12,941 bases of DNA from DASRVA01 sp050732935 (GTDB lineage: Bacteria > Gemmatimonadota > Gemmatimonadetes > JACCXV01 > JAHWKZ01): contig JBOHRW010000232.1 in NCBI GenBank assembly GCA_050732935.1, positions 1 to 12,941 of the forward strand, given 5' to 3'. The notes below the pieces were generated by a model that worked only from the letters and a program-made list of their open reading frames with translations, was not told the DNA's origin and made no database searches. Position 1 is the first letter of the stretch; each line of letters starts with the position of its first letter. The position numbers and the translations under genes were made by a program. Below, one piece after another: positions 12,587 to 12,941 of the stretch.

Positions 12587-12941
12587 GTGACGGCGGCGTC
12601 GGGGCTCGACCTCGCCGTCATCGTCCTCTACCTCGTCGGCGTCACGGCCTGGGGCGCCTGGCTCGGCCGCGGCCAGCGGGGTGGGCGCGACTACTTCCTG
12701 GGAAACCGCGACTTGCCCTGGGTCGCCGTCATGCTCTCGATCGTCGCGACCGAGACCAGCACGCTGACCTTCCTGTCGATCCCCGGAGTCGCCTATCTCG
12801 GCTCCCTGACCTTCCTCCAGCTCGCCTTCGGCTACGTCCTCGGACGGGCGCTCGTCGCGGTGGTGCTCCTGCCGGTCTATTACCGTGGGGAGCTCGCCAC
12901 CGCGTATCAGCTTCTGGAGGCGCGATTCGGCCGCGGCACCC
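12587..12941 (+). CDS. Second sodium:solute symporter (SSS family), N-terminal part
   Basis: Partial gene cut by the window end; 118 residues are visible. They show a first membrane helix at about 8-26 ('LDLAVIVLYLVGVTAWGAW'), the family linker 'RDYFLGNRDLPW' (34-45), and the unwound-helix region 'SIVATETSTLTFLSIPGVAY' (51-70), followed by another hydrophobic helix (about 74-97) and 'YRGELATAYQLLEARFG'. This is the classical SSS/SLC5 N-terminus. The GTG at 12587 is the best start because it places the first helix at the usual distance; no Shine-Dalgarno is evident, and the frame stays open upstream through the structured element. It differs clearly from the first symporter, which has ATTFAADTPLA in the comparable place, so the two probably carry different solutes. 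Confidence 0.85.
   Translation, partial: MTAASGLDLAVIVLYLVGVTAWGAWLGRGQRGGRDYFLGNRDLPWVAVMLSIVATETSTLTFLSIPGVAYLGSLTFLQLAFGYVLGRALVAVVLLPVYYRGELATAYQLLEARFGRGT

Overview
The window is GC-rich DNA, densely packed with genes, from a bacterium with an outer membrane. A SusC/SusD-type uptake pair, several lipoprotein glycosidases and NagZ/serine-hydrolase and NagB/PIG-L fusions all point to the Bacteroidota/Gemmatimonadota (FCB) side of the tree. The GC-rich composition, the short SusD-like protein and use of Shine-Dalgarno sites make Gemmatimonadota my best guess; this is inference and no rRNA is present to confirm it. I see no phage, insertion-sequence, CRISPR or tRNA signal.

Layout. The minus strand, reading right to left, carries namZ (DUF1343/GH171 exo-N-acetylmuramidase lipoprotein, 5768-4482), a 123-bp gap with a possible promoter, then susC (4358-1335) and susD (1324-26), which are 10 bp apart. 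The plus strand carries a lipoprotein fusion of a NagZ-type GH3 N-acetylglucosaminidase with an AmiE/AmpC-like serine hydrolase (5777-8773), a sodium:solute symporter (8770-10542), and a NagB-like deaminase fused to a PIG-L deacetylase (10539-12419). These three overlap in GTGA and ATGA junctions. A strongly structured intergenic element with perfect 16-bp inverted ends follows (12433-12554), then a second symporter gene that runs off the window (12587-).

How the genes fit together (inference from families): this looks like a locus for salvaging cell-wall amino sugars. SusC/SusD would bring peptidoglycan fragments or amino-sugar oligomers across the outer membrane. NagZ and NamZ would remove terminal GlcNAc and MurNAc alternately, and the serine hydrolase domain would strip the stem peptide or another acyl group. 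The symporters would carry the sugars across the inner membrane, and NagB/PIG-L would deacetylate and deaminate them in the cytoplasm. The enzyme trio NamZ + NagZ + AmiE-like hydrolase matches the Bacillus subtilis muropeptide-rescue cluster, with SusCD and symporters in place of the PTS. No sugar kinase, MurQ, NagA or regulator is inside the window.

The most unusual DNA signal is the namZ/nagZ divergence. Only 8 bp separate the two start codons, and perfect TTGACA hexamers sit at mirror-image positions, each 31 nt from its start codon inside the opposite gene. This suggests a pair of overlapping promoters making nearly leaderless transcripts.
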